From NCBI RefSeq assembly GCF_010122465.1, contig NZ_WLZY01000004.1, forward strand, positions 310,001 through 374,000: a stretch of DNA of 64,000 nucleotides, given 5' to 3'. The stretch comes from Phytoactinopolyspora mesophila. Lineage in GTDB: Bacteria; Actinomycetota; Actinomycetes; Jiangellales; Jiangellaceae. Positions 56,047-64,000 of the stretch are shown here, piece by piece (within the stretch, counting starts at the first letter, position 1; every line of letters begins with the position of its first letter). The position numbers and the translations under genes are program-made. Below the pieces are notes generated by a model. It was given only the letters and a program-made list of their open reading frames with translations, ran no database searches and had not been told where the DNA came from.

Positions 56047-56670
56047 TCATGGAGAAGTGCGGAGGTGTGTCAGTTCCACGGCGAGGTTGCGCCTGGCAGC
56101 GTCGTCCCAGAGCGCCTGACCGGTCGGGGTGCGAAACAGCCGCTGGCGGTTCAGCAGGGTCTCCACCACGATGAGGCGTCCGTTGCGGAAAGCAGCATCG
56201 GAGACGTGAGAGTAGTCGCGGCGCACGGCCTCGGCGTATTGCTGATAAGCGGCCTGAGTGCTGCCGAGTACCGAGAGATCGGCATCGCAGAGCGTTGCGC
56301 CGTCGACATCGCCGGGCTCGGGGTCATGGTGGACCGTGAGCAGGACGAGCCGCGCGACATCTTCCACCTGTCCGCCGGGGTAACCCAGCTCGGCAAGGGC
56401 CTCGGCGGCCAGGGCGGCGCTGGCTCGTTCGTCCTCGCCGGGTCGGCCGTCGTAAACGGCGTCGTGAAACCAGGCAGCCAGACGGACGCTGACCGGCGAT
56501 TTCATCTCGGCGGCCAGTAGATCTAGCGCATCGAGCACAGCCCGCAGGTGAGCCAGGGAATGGTAATGGCGATGCGGCTCGGACCAGCGGGCCAGCAAGT
56601 CGTTGCCGCGGCGGACGGACGACGCAGAGCTGCCCACCAGGGCTGTCCAGCGTTCTTGCAGATCCCGCAC
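56047..56670 (-). CDS. HD-domain hydrolase
   Basis: A 207-aa metal-dependent phosphohydrolase of the HD superfamily. The metal-ligand pattern is clear: PHRHYHSLAHL (His), WFHDAVYD (HD), VHHDPE and CDADLSVLG (Asp). The domain often hydrolyses nucleotides or cyclic nucleotides; the substrate is unknown. GTG 56670. The nearby plus-strand small gene is divergent. Confidence 0.82.
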   Translation of the reverse strand: MRDLQERWTALVGSSASSVRRGNDLLARWSEPHRHYHSLAHLRAVLDALDLLAAEMKSPVSVRLAAWFHDAVYDGRPGEDERASAALAAEALAELGYPGGQVEDVARLVLLTVHHDPEPGDVDGATLCDADLSVLGSTQAAYQQYAEAVRRDYSHVSDAAFRNGRLIVVETLLNRQRLFRTPTGQALWDDAARRNLAVELTHLRTSP

Positions 56671-56750
56671 GTCCCTATTGTCGTGACATGGCTAACGATT
56701 CGCGAATTGCGAATGCAAACAACTATGTGGTCGGGCCATACTCGGGTCCT

Positions 56751-57017
56751 ATGAGTGACCTTCAGGACGACACCTACGAGCGGCCGGCGTTCTCGGATGC
56801 GCTGGTTACCGTGACCCGGCGGGGCAAACTCATGCCGGCACGACGCGGCGGTGTTCTCGAGCTCGAGACGGATGAGGAACGGGTCGAGTTGCTCGGCCCG
56901 TTCGCGAGTTCAGCACGCGTCGGGGACGAGGTCGAGGTGGTGGGCATCCCGGCCCCCGAGCCGCATGATCGACCGAGTGAGCCAGGCATGCTGGTCCGGG
57001 AGGTCCGCGTTCTGTGA
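56751..57017 (+). CDS. Small protein of unknown function
   Basis: An 88-aa protein from ATG 56751 (109 aa if ATG 56688 is used; the added residues look random). The sequence predicts mainly beta strands: FSDALVTVTRRGKLMPARRGGVLELETDEERVELLGPF with a VREVRVL end. It may be a small OB- or SH3-like fold. CATACT at about 56737 would allow a near-leaderless transcript. Family not identified. Confidence 0.55.
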   Translation: MSDLQDDTYERPAFSDALVTVTRRGKLMPARRGGVLELETDEERVELLGPFASSARVGDEVEVVGIPAPEPHDRPSEPGMLVREVRVL

Positions 57018-57124
57018 CGCACGCGTCACATCATGTGCCCGCACAGGCGGTTCGGGCGCCGTGCGGCCACCGTCACTCTGAGACGTCAGCCGCATCCTTC
57101 GATGTGGGTCTATGAACGGTGAAC

Positions 57125-57808
57125 CTACGGGGTGCTGACGAAGATGTGCCCGGCGTCGCCCAGCGCCAACTCGACCAGCTCCGAGCCGCGCAGCTGGACA
57201 CCGGCGTCGGTGGTCTGAGCCTGGATGGTCTTGCCCGGCGTCAGATCCGCACGGCGCAACGTGGCCAGCAGTTTCTCATCGACCTGGAGTGGTTCGCCGA
57301 TGTGGCGGATGGTGACGTCCACGCCGCTGGTGGTGCTCGCGTGGCGAAGTGTGGAGACCCCGGCCCGGAAATCCTCTACCTCGACATTGCTATCGAGCTC
57401 TTGGAGACCCGGGATGGGGTTGCCGTAGGGATCGGTGGACGGCTCGTGGAGGAGGTCAACCAGCCGTCGCTCGACCGCTTCGGAGACGACGTGCTCCCAC
57501 CGGCAAGCCTCGTTGTGGACGAGTTCCCAGTCGAGGCCGATGACGTCAACCAGCAGGCGTTCGACGAGCCGATGCTTGCGCATCACGCGGGTGGCGAGGG
57601 CGCGGCCCTTCTCGGTGAGCTCGAGGTGCCGGTCTTCGTCGACGTGAAGTAGCCCGTCGCGTTCCATCCGGGCGACGGTCTGGCTGACTGTCGGCCCGGA
57701 TTGGTGTAGCCGTTCGGCTATGCGCGCGCGCAAGGGCACGATGCCTTCCTCCTCAAGCTCAAAGATCGTCTTGAGGTACATCTCAGTGGTGTCGATCAGG
57801 TCGCTCAC
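57125..57808 (-). CDS. ideR: Iron-dependent regulator, DtxR/IdeR family
   Basis: A 227-aa metalloregulator. The N-terminal winged helix (IDTTEMYLKTIFELEEEG, with Met10 of the metal site; IAERLHQSGPTVSQTVARMERDGLL) is followed by the dimer/metal domain (KHRLVERLLVDVIG, VHNEACRWEHVVS with the Cys and Glu-His ligands) and an SH3-like domain from about 150. It represses iron-uptake genes when Fe(II) is bound. It is the minus-strand neighbour of nagA, about 100 bases away. Confidence 0.93.
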   Translation of the reverse strand: MSDLIDTTEMYLKTIFELEEEGIVPLRARIAERLHQSGPTVSQTVARMERDGLLHVDEDRHLELTEKGRALATRVMRKHRLVERLLVDVIGLDWELVHNEACRWEHVVSEAVERRLVDLLHEPSTDPYGNPIPGLQELDSNVEVEDFRAGVSTLRHASTTSGVDVTIRHIGEPLQVDEKLLATLRRADLTPGKTIQAQTTDAGVQLRGSELVELALGDAGHIFVSTP

Positions 57809-57910
57809 CGGACCGCTCTCCTCGCTCGTGCCAACTCCCGACTCAACCTTATCTCCTCGCGGGGACAGCGCCCGCGCCTTTCTCAGCCTGGCCCGTCCTG
57901 AAGCAGGTGC

Positions 57911-59038
57911 TCACCGGGTCCACGAGCCCCGCGACATGACGCGCTGCACGGCATAGTCCTCGTCCAGGACAACGAGGTCGGCATAGTACCCCTCGCTCAG
58001 GGCGCCGACGCGGTCATCGAGCCCGAGCAGCCGCGCGGGGTTGGCCGCCGTCGCCTGGACTGCCTCGGAGACGGAGAACCCGGCCCGCGTGACAGCGAAC
58101 TGGAACGCAGCGCCCATGGTCAGCGTGCTACCGGCGATAGAGTCACCGTCGACCAGACGCGCCACACCTGCCTCGACTCGAACGGCGAGACCACCCAGCA
58201 CATACTCTCCGTCGCCGACGTCCGTGGCAGACATCGCGTCGGTGACCAGTGCGATCCGCTCCGCCCCTGCCGACCGGCGCACGTGCGAGGCGACCGCGTC
58301 GTGTAGATGCGCTCCATCGAGGATCAGCTCCACGGTCACGCGGTCGTCTTCGAGCAACGCGATGATCGGCCCAGGCTCGCGGTGATGCACCGGCGCCATC
58401 GCATTGAACAGGTGGGTGGCGACGCTGGCTCCCGCCTCGATCGCGGCGCGTACGAGGTCGTACGACGCATCGGTATGACCGATGGCTGCGATCGCGCCCG
58501 CATCGATCACCGACCGGATGGCGTCCATGCCATGTTCCAGCTCGGGTGCGAGCGTGACCATGCGGATGCGACCGCGCCCGGCATCGAGCAACCGGGTGAC
58601 CGTCGACGGGTCCGGCGCGGCCAGGGCATGGGGGTCGTGCGCGCCGCGGCGCTGTGGTGAGATCCACGGACCTTCCAGGTGAATCCCCGCGACCAGGCCG
58701 TCGTCGACGAGCTCCGAGAGCCGTCGGACGTCGCGCTCGAGCTCGTCCGGAAAACCCGTGACCAGGCTCGCCATGAGCGTGGTGGTGCCATGCCGGCGGT
58801 GGGTCTCGGCGAATGTGTGTACCTGCTCCGGGTCGGCACCGACGACCGTGGCTCCGCCGCCGCCATGACTGTGAATGTCCACGAAGCCGGGCACGATCCA
58901 GCCACCGACGGTGTGGTCCGGCGGGCTCGGCGGAGTGCCGCTTCCCACGGCCGCGATCCGAGCGCCGTCGATCTTGATCCAGCCGTCTTGCACGACCTTG
59001 TGAGGGGTTACCAGTGTTCCGCCGGCTATCACTGTCAT
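57911..59038 (-). CDS. nagA: N-acetylglucosamine-6-phosphate deacetylase
   Basis: Amidohydrolase of 375 aa that converts GlcNAc-6-phosphate to glucosamine-6-phosphate. PGFVDIHSHGGGG (metal-site HxH), GIHLEGPWISPQRRGAH (the Glu ligand), IGHTDAS, HLFNAMAPVHHREPG and VTDAMSA are all as in NagA. Normal length. Links to the DasR-like regulator at 29961 and MsiK at 8629 in an amino-sugar theme. ATG 59038. Confidence 0.93.
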   Translation of the reverse strand: MTVIAGGTLVTPHKVVQDGWIKIDGARIAAVGSGTPPSPPDHTVGGWIVPGFVDIHSHGGGGATVVGADPEQVHTFAETHRRHGTTTLMASLVTGFPDELERDVRRLSELVDDGLVAGIHLEGPWISPQRRGAHDPHALAAPDPSTVTRLLDAGRGRIRMVTLAPELEHGMDAIRSVIDAGAIAAIGHTDASYDLVRAAIEAGASVATHLFNAMAPVHHREPGPIIALLEDDRVTVELILDGAHLHDAVASHVRRSAGAERIALVTDAMSATDVGDGEYVLGGLAVRVEAGVARLVDGDSIAGSTLTMGAAFQFAVTRAGFSVSEAVQATAANPARLLGLDDRVGALSEGYYADLVVLDEDYAVQRVMSRGSWTR

Positions 59039-59068
59039 GGCATGACCGTAGCCGGTACTGTCTCGGCC

Positions 59069-59752
59069 ATGACGCTCACCATCGGCCGCCGCTTCCGCGG
59101 CCCCTCGACCTCAGGTAATGGCGGTTACGTAGCGTCGCTGGTTGCCGCTGGTCTAGGTGTCGATGTCGCCACCGTCACGCTCCGGATCCCACCGCCTCTT
59201 GACGTCGAGTTGCGCGTGCTCGACGGCCCAGAGGGACTCCTCCTGGTCGACGGGGACACCACGGTGGCTGAGGGGGTGCCGGCGGCGGAGGCCGAGCTCG
59301 AAGCGGTCGCACCGGTGCCGGCCGACGACGCACGAGAGGCGTCAGCCAGCTACCCCGGACTCCAACGGCACCCCTTTCCTGAGTGCTTCGTCTGCGGAAC
59401 AGAACGGGCGCCGGGAGATGGCATGCGGCTGTTTCCAGGGCGCCTCGGCGACGGCCGGACCGCCTGCGTCTGGACCGTCGAGCCGGATGTCGCCAAGGAC
59501 CCCCGGTTCGTATGGGCGGCGCTGGACTGCCCGGGCGGCTGGAGCGCACCGATCGAGGGCCGTCCGATGGTGCTGGGCCGGATGACGGCGCGAGTGGCCG
59601 ACGTGCCCGAAGCAGGCGAGAAATGTGTCGTGATGGGTTTGCTGATCGGCAGCGAAGGCCGCAAGACATGGACGGCGACGACGGCATACGGCGCCGACGG
59701 CCGCGAACTCGGGCGTGCGCACTCCACCTGGATTCGCGTGCCGACGGAATGA
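59069..59752 (+). CDS. Conserved protein, probable hot-dog-fold thioesterase-like
   Basis: A 227-aa protein. GPSTSGNGGYVASLVAAGLG, a FPECFVCGTERAPGDGMRLFPG block (Cys-x-x-Cys) and VWAALDCPGG and LGRMTARVADVPEAGEKCVV match a conserved actinobacterial group with a predicted double hot-dog fold. Acyl-CoA thioesterase activity is possible but unproven. ATG 59069; a TACTGT stretch at 59056-59061 fits a leaderless transcript. Divergent from nagA with 30 bases between. Confidence 0.65.
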   Translation: MTLTIGRRFRGPSTSGNGGYVASLVAAGLGVDVATVTLRIPPPLDVELRVLDGPEGLLLVDGDTTVAEGVPAAEAELEAVAPVPADDAREASASYPGLQRHPFPECFVCGTERAPGDGMRLFPGRLGDGRTACVWTVEPDVAKDPRFVWAALDCPGGWSAPIEGRPMVLGRMTARVADVPEAGEKCVVMGLLIGSEGRKTWTATTAYGADGRELGRAHSTWIRVPTE

Positions 59753-59855
59753 TCCGCGCGGCCGCCGACGATTTCGCCCGCAGAAAACCCATTGCCTGAC
59801 CTTGTCGTGGCCGTCTAGCGTTGGGCTTACACGGGAGAGGAGGTGGTCCAGACAG

Positions 59856-59894
59856 ATGCATAGTTATTGGACTCGTGAGGTGGCTGCTCGCTAG
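59856..59894 (+). CDS. Possible 12-residue leader peptide
   Basis: ATG with a strong AGGAGG 12 bases ahead, encoding MHSYWTREVAAR and then TAG. It stands alone in a 397-base gap (59753-60149) and is followed 75 bases later by a strong terminator hairpin, a layout like attenuators or small RNA genes. No family is recognised. Confidence 0.35.
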   Translation: MHSYWTREVAAR

Positions 59895-59969
59895 CCGCCT
59901 GCTCGACGCAGGACCAAGGGTGACACCTGGTTCGCCGGCCGGTCGGCTGGCAATCTCGAGCAGTCACCC

Positions 59970-60034
59970 GGCCCGTGGGCTTCCGGTGCTAGTCCCACCG
60001 GACCGTGCAAATGCGCGGAAGTAGCCCACGGGCC
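59970..60034 (+). terminator. Nested hairpin terminator after the peptide ORF
   Basis: GGCCCGTGGGCT (59970-59981) pairs perfectly with AGCCCACGGGCC (60023-60034), and CCGGTG pairs with CACCGG inside. The next bases are GTTCTATTT. Confidence 0.75.
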
Positions 60035-60054
60035 GTTCTATTTCCGGCTTAGCG

Positions 60055-60150
60055 GCCCCGGCAAATGGAGTCTCTCCATGGTGTGGTGGGCATCGGCGAG
60101 CGAGGTACGAGCGAGTCCGCTGGGCGAGGAGAGACTCCATTTGCCGAAGC
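60055..60150. repeat. Intergenic palindromic element R3 (GCTCCGGCAA family)
   Basis: A 96-bp inverted repeat: GGCAAATGGAGTCTCTCC near the left and GGAGAGACTCCATTTGCC near the right. Relative to R2 it is in the opposite orientation (ATGGTGTGGTGGGC at left, GCTGGGCGAGG at right). It abuts the pdxH stop codon. Confidence 0.75.
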
Positions 60151-60788
60151 TAGGGAGCCAGCCGTTCCACTGCCCAGTCGCCACTGTCGCGGCGGTATCG
60201 AAGCCGATCATGTAGCCGACCAGGTCCGCCCTGCCAGAACTCGACGGTTGTGGGCACCACTCGGTGACCACCCCAGAACTCCGGCAGCGGTATCTCGTCC
60301 GGGAATCTCTGCGCCACCTCGGCGGCCGCGGCCTCAAGTTGCTCGCGGGATTCGATGACGGAGGACTGCGCGCTCGCCCAGGCACCGATCTGGGAGTCGC
60401 GGGGGCGGGTGCGCCAGTAGGCCTCGCTCTCCTCCCTGCGCAGTGGTATCGCGTTCCCGCAGATCACTACCTGGCGTTCCATCGCGAACCAGGGAAAACA
60501 CAATGAGACGTGCGGGTTCTGCGTCATCTCGGCGGACTTCCTCGACCCGTGGTTGGTGAAGAAGACGAAGCCATGCGCGTCCAGTTCCTTGAGCAGCACG
60601 TGCCGTGTGCTCGGTACGCCGTCGTTGGTGGCCGTGGCGAGGATCATCGCGTTGGGCTCGGCCAGCCCGGCCGTGACGGCGTCGTGGAGCCAGCTGCGGA
60701 ACTGCGTGAACGGCTCCCCTGCCACGTCTGCCTCGAGCAGCCGAGTCGATGTGTACCGGCGTCGCATCCGGGCCAGTGTGTTCCTCAC
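60150..60788 (-). CDS. pdxH: Pyridoxamine 5'-phosphate oxidase
   Basis: FMN enzyme of 212 aa that oxidises pyridoxamine or pyridoxine 5'-phosphate to PLP. NAMILATATNDGVPSTRHVLLKELDAHGFVFFTNHGSRKSAEM is the FMN/substrate region, followed by FPWFAMERQVVICG and the C-terminal EFWQGGPGRLHDRLRYRR motif. GTG 60788 is the longest start. Divergent from citrate synthase. PLP is needed by the SerC and ThrC enzymes in this window. Confidence 0.92.
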   Translation of the reverse strand: MRNTLARMRRRYTSTRLLEADVAGEPFTQFRSWLHDAVTAGLAEPNAMILATATNDGVPSTRHVLLKELDAHGFVFFTNHGSRKSAEMTQNPHVSLCFPWFAMERQVVICGNAIPLRREESEAYWRTRPRDSQIGAWASAQSSVIESREQLEAAAAEVAQRFPDEIPLPEFWGGHRVVPTTVEFWQGGPGRLHDRLRYRRDSGDWAVERLAP

Positions 60789-61058
60789 AAGGACACTCTG
60801 TCACCGTGTACGGCCGAATGCCGCCTCGACGCACGACGCGCCTCTCGAACACGGACTTGTACGGTGACCATTTCGCGGACGAGGACTGGTCTAATGGCCG
60901 CTAAGTCTGTTGAACTGTGGGAAACAGCACATTCGGTACGTCCCAACTTGTCATGAGTCACTATGTCATTGGCATGATGGGTCCTCTGTCTGACTACTAC
61001 ACGCCCCGTGGGCGCTTCAACGCGCTGTGAAATCCGGGCCCGACACGAAGGAGTGTGC

Positions 61059-62165
61059 ATGACGGAGGTCCAGCATGGGCTCGAAGGCGTCATCGCGTTC
61101 GAAACTCAGATCGCCGAACCGGACAAAGAAGGCAGCGCGCTGCGGTACCGGGGCGTCAATATCGACGATCTGGTCGGACGCGTGCCGTTTGAGCATGTGT
61201 GGGGACTCCTCGTTGACGGTCGGTTCGAGCCTGGATTACCCGCCGACGAGCCCCTTCAGCTCCCGTTCCGGTCAGGCGACGTGCGCGTAGACGTCCAGAG
61301 CGGGGTCGCCATGCTCGCACCGGCGTGGGGAATGGGTCCGTTGCTGGACGTCAGCGATACCGATGCTCGCGACCACCTCGCCCGGGTGACCGCCACCGCG
61401 TTGTCGTTCGTCGCGCAGTCGGCCCGCGGCAGTGAGCTGCCGGCCGTTCCCGAGGCTCAGGTCGATGCCGCGTCCTCGACTGTCGAGCGGTTCATGACCC
61501 GCTGGCGTGGTGAACCCGATCCACGTCACGTCCAGGCGGTCGACGCCTACTTCACTTCGGCTGCCGAACACGGCATGAACGCCTCGACGTTCACCGCCCG
61601 GGTGGTCGCTTCCACCGGCGCGGACGCTGCCGCATCGCTGTCCGCTGCCGTTGGGGCCATGAGCGGTCCGTTGCATGGTGGCGCGCCGTCTCGGGTGCTT
61701 GCGATGATCGAGGAGATCGAGCGCAGCGGGGACGCCCAAGGTTATGTCAAGGGTGTACTCGACCGCGGCGAGCGGTTGATGGGCTTCGGCCACCGGGTAT
61801 ATCGCGCCGAGGACCCGCGCGCCCGCACTCTTCGCCGAGTGGCGCGGGAGCTGGCCGCGCCGCGCTACGAGGTGGCTGAGGCATTCGAGAAGGCCGCCTT
61901 GTCGGAGCTCGCGGCGCGAAAGCCGGATCGGGTGCTCGCGACCAACGTCGAGTTCTGGGCCGCGATCATCCTCGATTTCGCCGAGGTGCCTGCCTCGATG
62001 TTCACCTCGATGTTCACCTGCGCCCGTACCGCGGGCTGGAGTGCGCACGTGCTCGAGCAGAAGAAGACCGGACGTCTCGTACGTCCATCCGCGGTCTATT
62101 CCGGCCCTGGTGAGTCCGACCCCAGCACGGTCGACGGGTGGAACCCGGCCTGGACCGTGGACTGA
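61059..62165 (+). CDS. Citrate synthase (second type)
   Basis: A 368-aa citrate synthase forming citrate from oxaloacetate and acetyl-CoA. GPLHGGAPSRVL carries one catalytic His, GFGHRVYRAEDPRA the second with the CoA-binding arginines, and LDFAEVPASMFTSMFTCAR the Asp and Arg region. Shorter than the main actinobacterial enzyme (about 430 aa), so probably the CitA/citrate synthase 2 type. ATG 61059 with GAAGGAG six bases upstream. Confidence 0.88.
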   Translation: MTEVQHGLEGVIAFETQIAEPDKEGSALRYRGVNIDDLVGRVPFEHVWGLLVDGRFEPGLPADEPLQLPFRSGDVRVDVQSGVAMLAPAWGMGPLLDVSDTDARDHLARVTATALSFVAQSARGSELPAVPEAQVDAASSTVERFMTRWRGEPDPRHVQAVDAYFTSAAEHGMNASTFTARVVASTGADAAASLSAAVGAMSGPLHGGAPSRVLAMIEEIERSGDAQGYVKGVLDRGERLMGFGHRVYRAEDPRARTLRRVARELAAPRYEVAEAFEKAALSELAARKPDRVLATNVEFWAAIILDFAEVPASMFTSMFTCARTAGWSAHVLEQKKTGRLVRPSAVYSGPGESDPSTVDGWNPAWTVD

Positions 62166-62188
62166 TCCGCGATGTTACCCGGCGGTGA

Positions 62189-63418
<1,230 letters not shown>

Positions 63419-63486
63419 GTGTCAGCTGATCCCGGTACGGCGTTCGCCGGGCCGGTTGGCTCATCCGAAGTGGTCCTGACGTGAAC

Positions 63487-63520
63487 AAGGCCCGGAACTC
63501 CGAGAGGAGTTCCGGGCCTT
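63487..63520 (+). terminator. serC terminator
   Basis: AAGGCCCGGAACTCC, loop GAGA, GGAGTTCCGGGCCTT, then CTATGTTG. A perfect 15-bp stem, 69 bases past the stop. Confidence 0.88.
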
Positions 63521-63580
63521 CTATGTTGAAGTCTCCCGCCTCACCAGAGCGAAAGTCATGGCGGAGCGGGAGAAGCTTGT

Positions 63581-63689
63581 AGTCAACGAACACTGCGGGG
63601 AAGCCCGGCCGCTGATGTGGAAAGCGGCCGGGCCTTACCCCGGATGCCTCCGTAAGGAGGACTTTGATCCCCCGCCGTGTTCGTTGACT
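63581..63689. ncRNA. Candidate structured RNA or palindromic element (three-way junction)
   Basis: AGTCAACGAACAC plus GCGGGG at the left (63581-63600) pair with CCCCGC plus GTGTTCGTTGACT at the right (63670-63689): 19 base pairs and one mismatch. Inside are GCCCGGCCGCT/AGCGGCCGGGC and CCTCC-GTAA-GGAGG hairpins. The strand is unknown. A further pair, TCTCCCGC/GCGGGAGA, lies just upstream at about 63532-63574. Confidence 0.55.
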
Positions 63690-63878
63690 CGATATTAGAG
63701 GGCAGGCACGGTCCGGCACGATCGTCCATTCGGCCAGCTTTGCCGACCACCTGGCTTATGACATTCCACTTTTCGTTTAGTCGCACGTGGCCGGATGTGG
63801 CTCGACAGTCCACGCAACTGAGCTGGACCGGGCATATGGGATGCTGATGGTCCGGTTGGCTGCGGCAGGGGGATGGGT

Positions 63879-63962
63879 GTGAGACCGAAGACCACACGAC
63901 GTATCGTCGCAGTCGTGCTGGCCGCCATGGTGGTGGCGGTGATCGTCGCGGCGTTGCTGTGA
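63879..63962 (+). CDS. Possible 27-aa single-helix membrane peptide
   Basis: From GTG 63879, with GGGGG six bases before it, the frame encodes MRPKTTRRIVAVVLAA followed by valine/alanine/leucine-rich residues, then TGA. It would be a tiny membrane protein with a basic N-terminus. ATG 63873 is an alternative. Nothing else supports it. The rest of 63690-64000 holds no recognisable gene. Confidence 0.4.
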   Translation: MRPKTTRRIVAVVLAAMVVAVIVAALL

Positions 63963-64000
63963 GCTGCTCGCGTGTCAGGCCGGCGATGAGCCAGGGCCAA

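Overview
The window is high-GC DNA from a filamentous-type actinobacterium. Supporting this are the core order ispD-ispF-cysS-rlmB, a SARP/AfsR regulator, class E sortase, IdeR, solitary groEL with CIRCE boxes, GTG starts, and many DUF families typical of Actinomycetes. Many secreted or membrane proteins carry Asp/Glu-rich linkers (SecDF, the LPDTG protein, the LytR_C protein), which would suit a salt-tolerant lineage such as the Jiangellaceae. That placement is inference only.

Layout. 1-4522: isoprenoid genes (ispD, ispF), a PAP2 phosphatase, cysS and rlmB. 4696-8075: acyl-CoA dehydrogenase, a small accessory patch (DUF6221, a Cys-rich microprotein, and a divergent ribbon-helix-helix protein with a palindromic operator), and a DUF4032 kinase-like protein. 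8096-8600: a repeat-filled gap. 8629-11784: MsiK-type sugar-ABC ATPase, CBS protein, MFS transporter. 11969-23814: MTA phosphorylase, two nucleotide-sugar-type transferases, a polytopic glycosyltransferase-like protein, an epimerase, DoxX-like and small membrane proteins, a non-canonical acyl-CoA-dehydrogenase-fold protein, a cytoplasmic phosphonate-binding-like protein and a radical SAM protein, faced by a SARP-NB-ARC-TPR regulator. This is the best candidate for an undescribed pathway. 24001-30701: ECF sigma factor, tRNA-Thr(UGU), fused SecDF, a secreted glycoside-hydrolase-like protein and a DasR-like GntR regulator with a dre-like site. 32262-35599: trehalose genes otsA/otsB with DUF3263 and LytR_C proteins. 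35723-37419: SAM-I riboswitch, thrC and a CysO-type sulfur carrier. 37559-41814: class E sortase with a 51-aa membrane protein, an LPDTG-anchored metalloprotease and a small membrane protein sharing a domain with it. 42018-47051: FAD oxidoreductase, SigE-type sigma factor with a membrane partner, HTTM pair. 47215-49021: two CIRCE-like boxes and groEL. 49193-54253: SWIM protein, SNF2 helicase, zinc-ribbon protein, CutC, DUF4031. 54379-60788: acyltransferase, HD protein, IdeR, NagA, a hot-dog-like protein, PdxH. 61059-64000: citrate synthase, SerC, a strongly structured intergenic sequence and a tiny membrane ORF.

How genes fit together. MsiK, the DasR-like regulator, the glycoside-hydrolase-like protein and NagA suggest an amino-sugar uptake regulon. 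The SAM riboswitch-thrC-cysO operon couples phosphohomoserine chemistry to a protein-borne sulfur donor. Sortase and the LPDTG metalloprotease form an enzyme-substrate pair.

The intergenic DNA is unusually rich in long inverted repeats. I distinguish several families: one with GCTCCGGCAA-type ends at gene 3' ends, hairpins based on TGATCATG, a GCGTCCTGCGG hairpin that also lies inside a gene, and an array of an 18-bp motif. I saw no CRISPR array, rRNA, transposase or phage gene.
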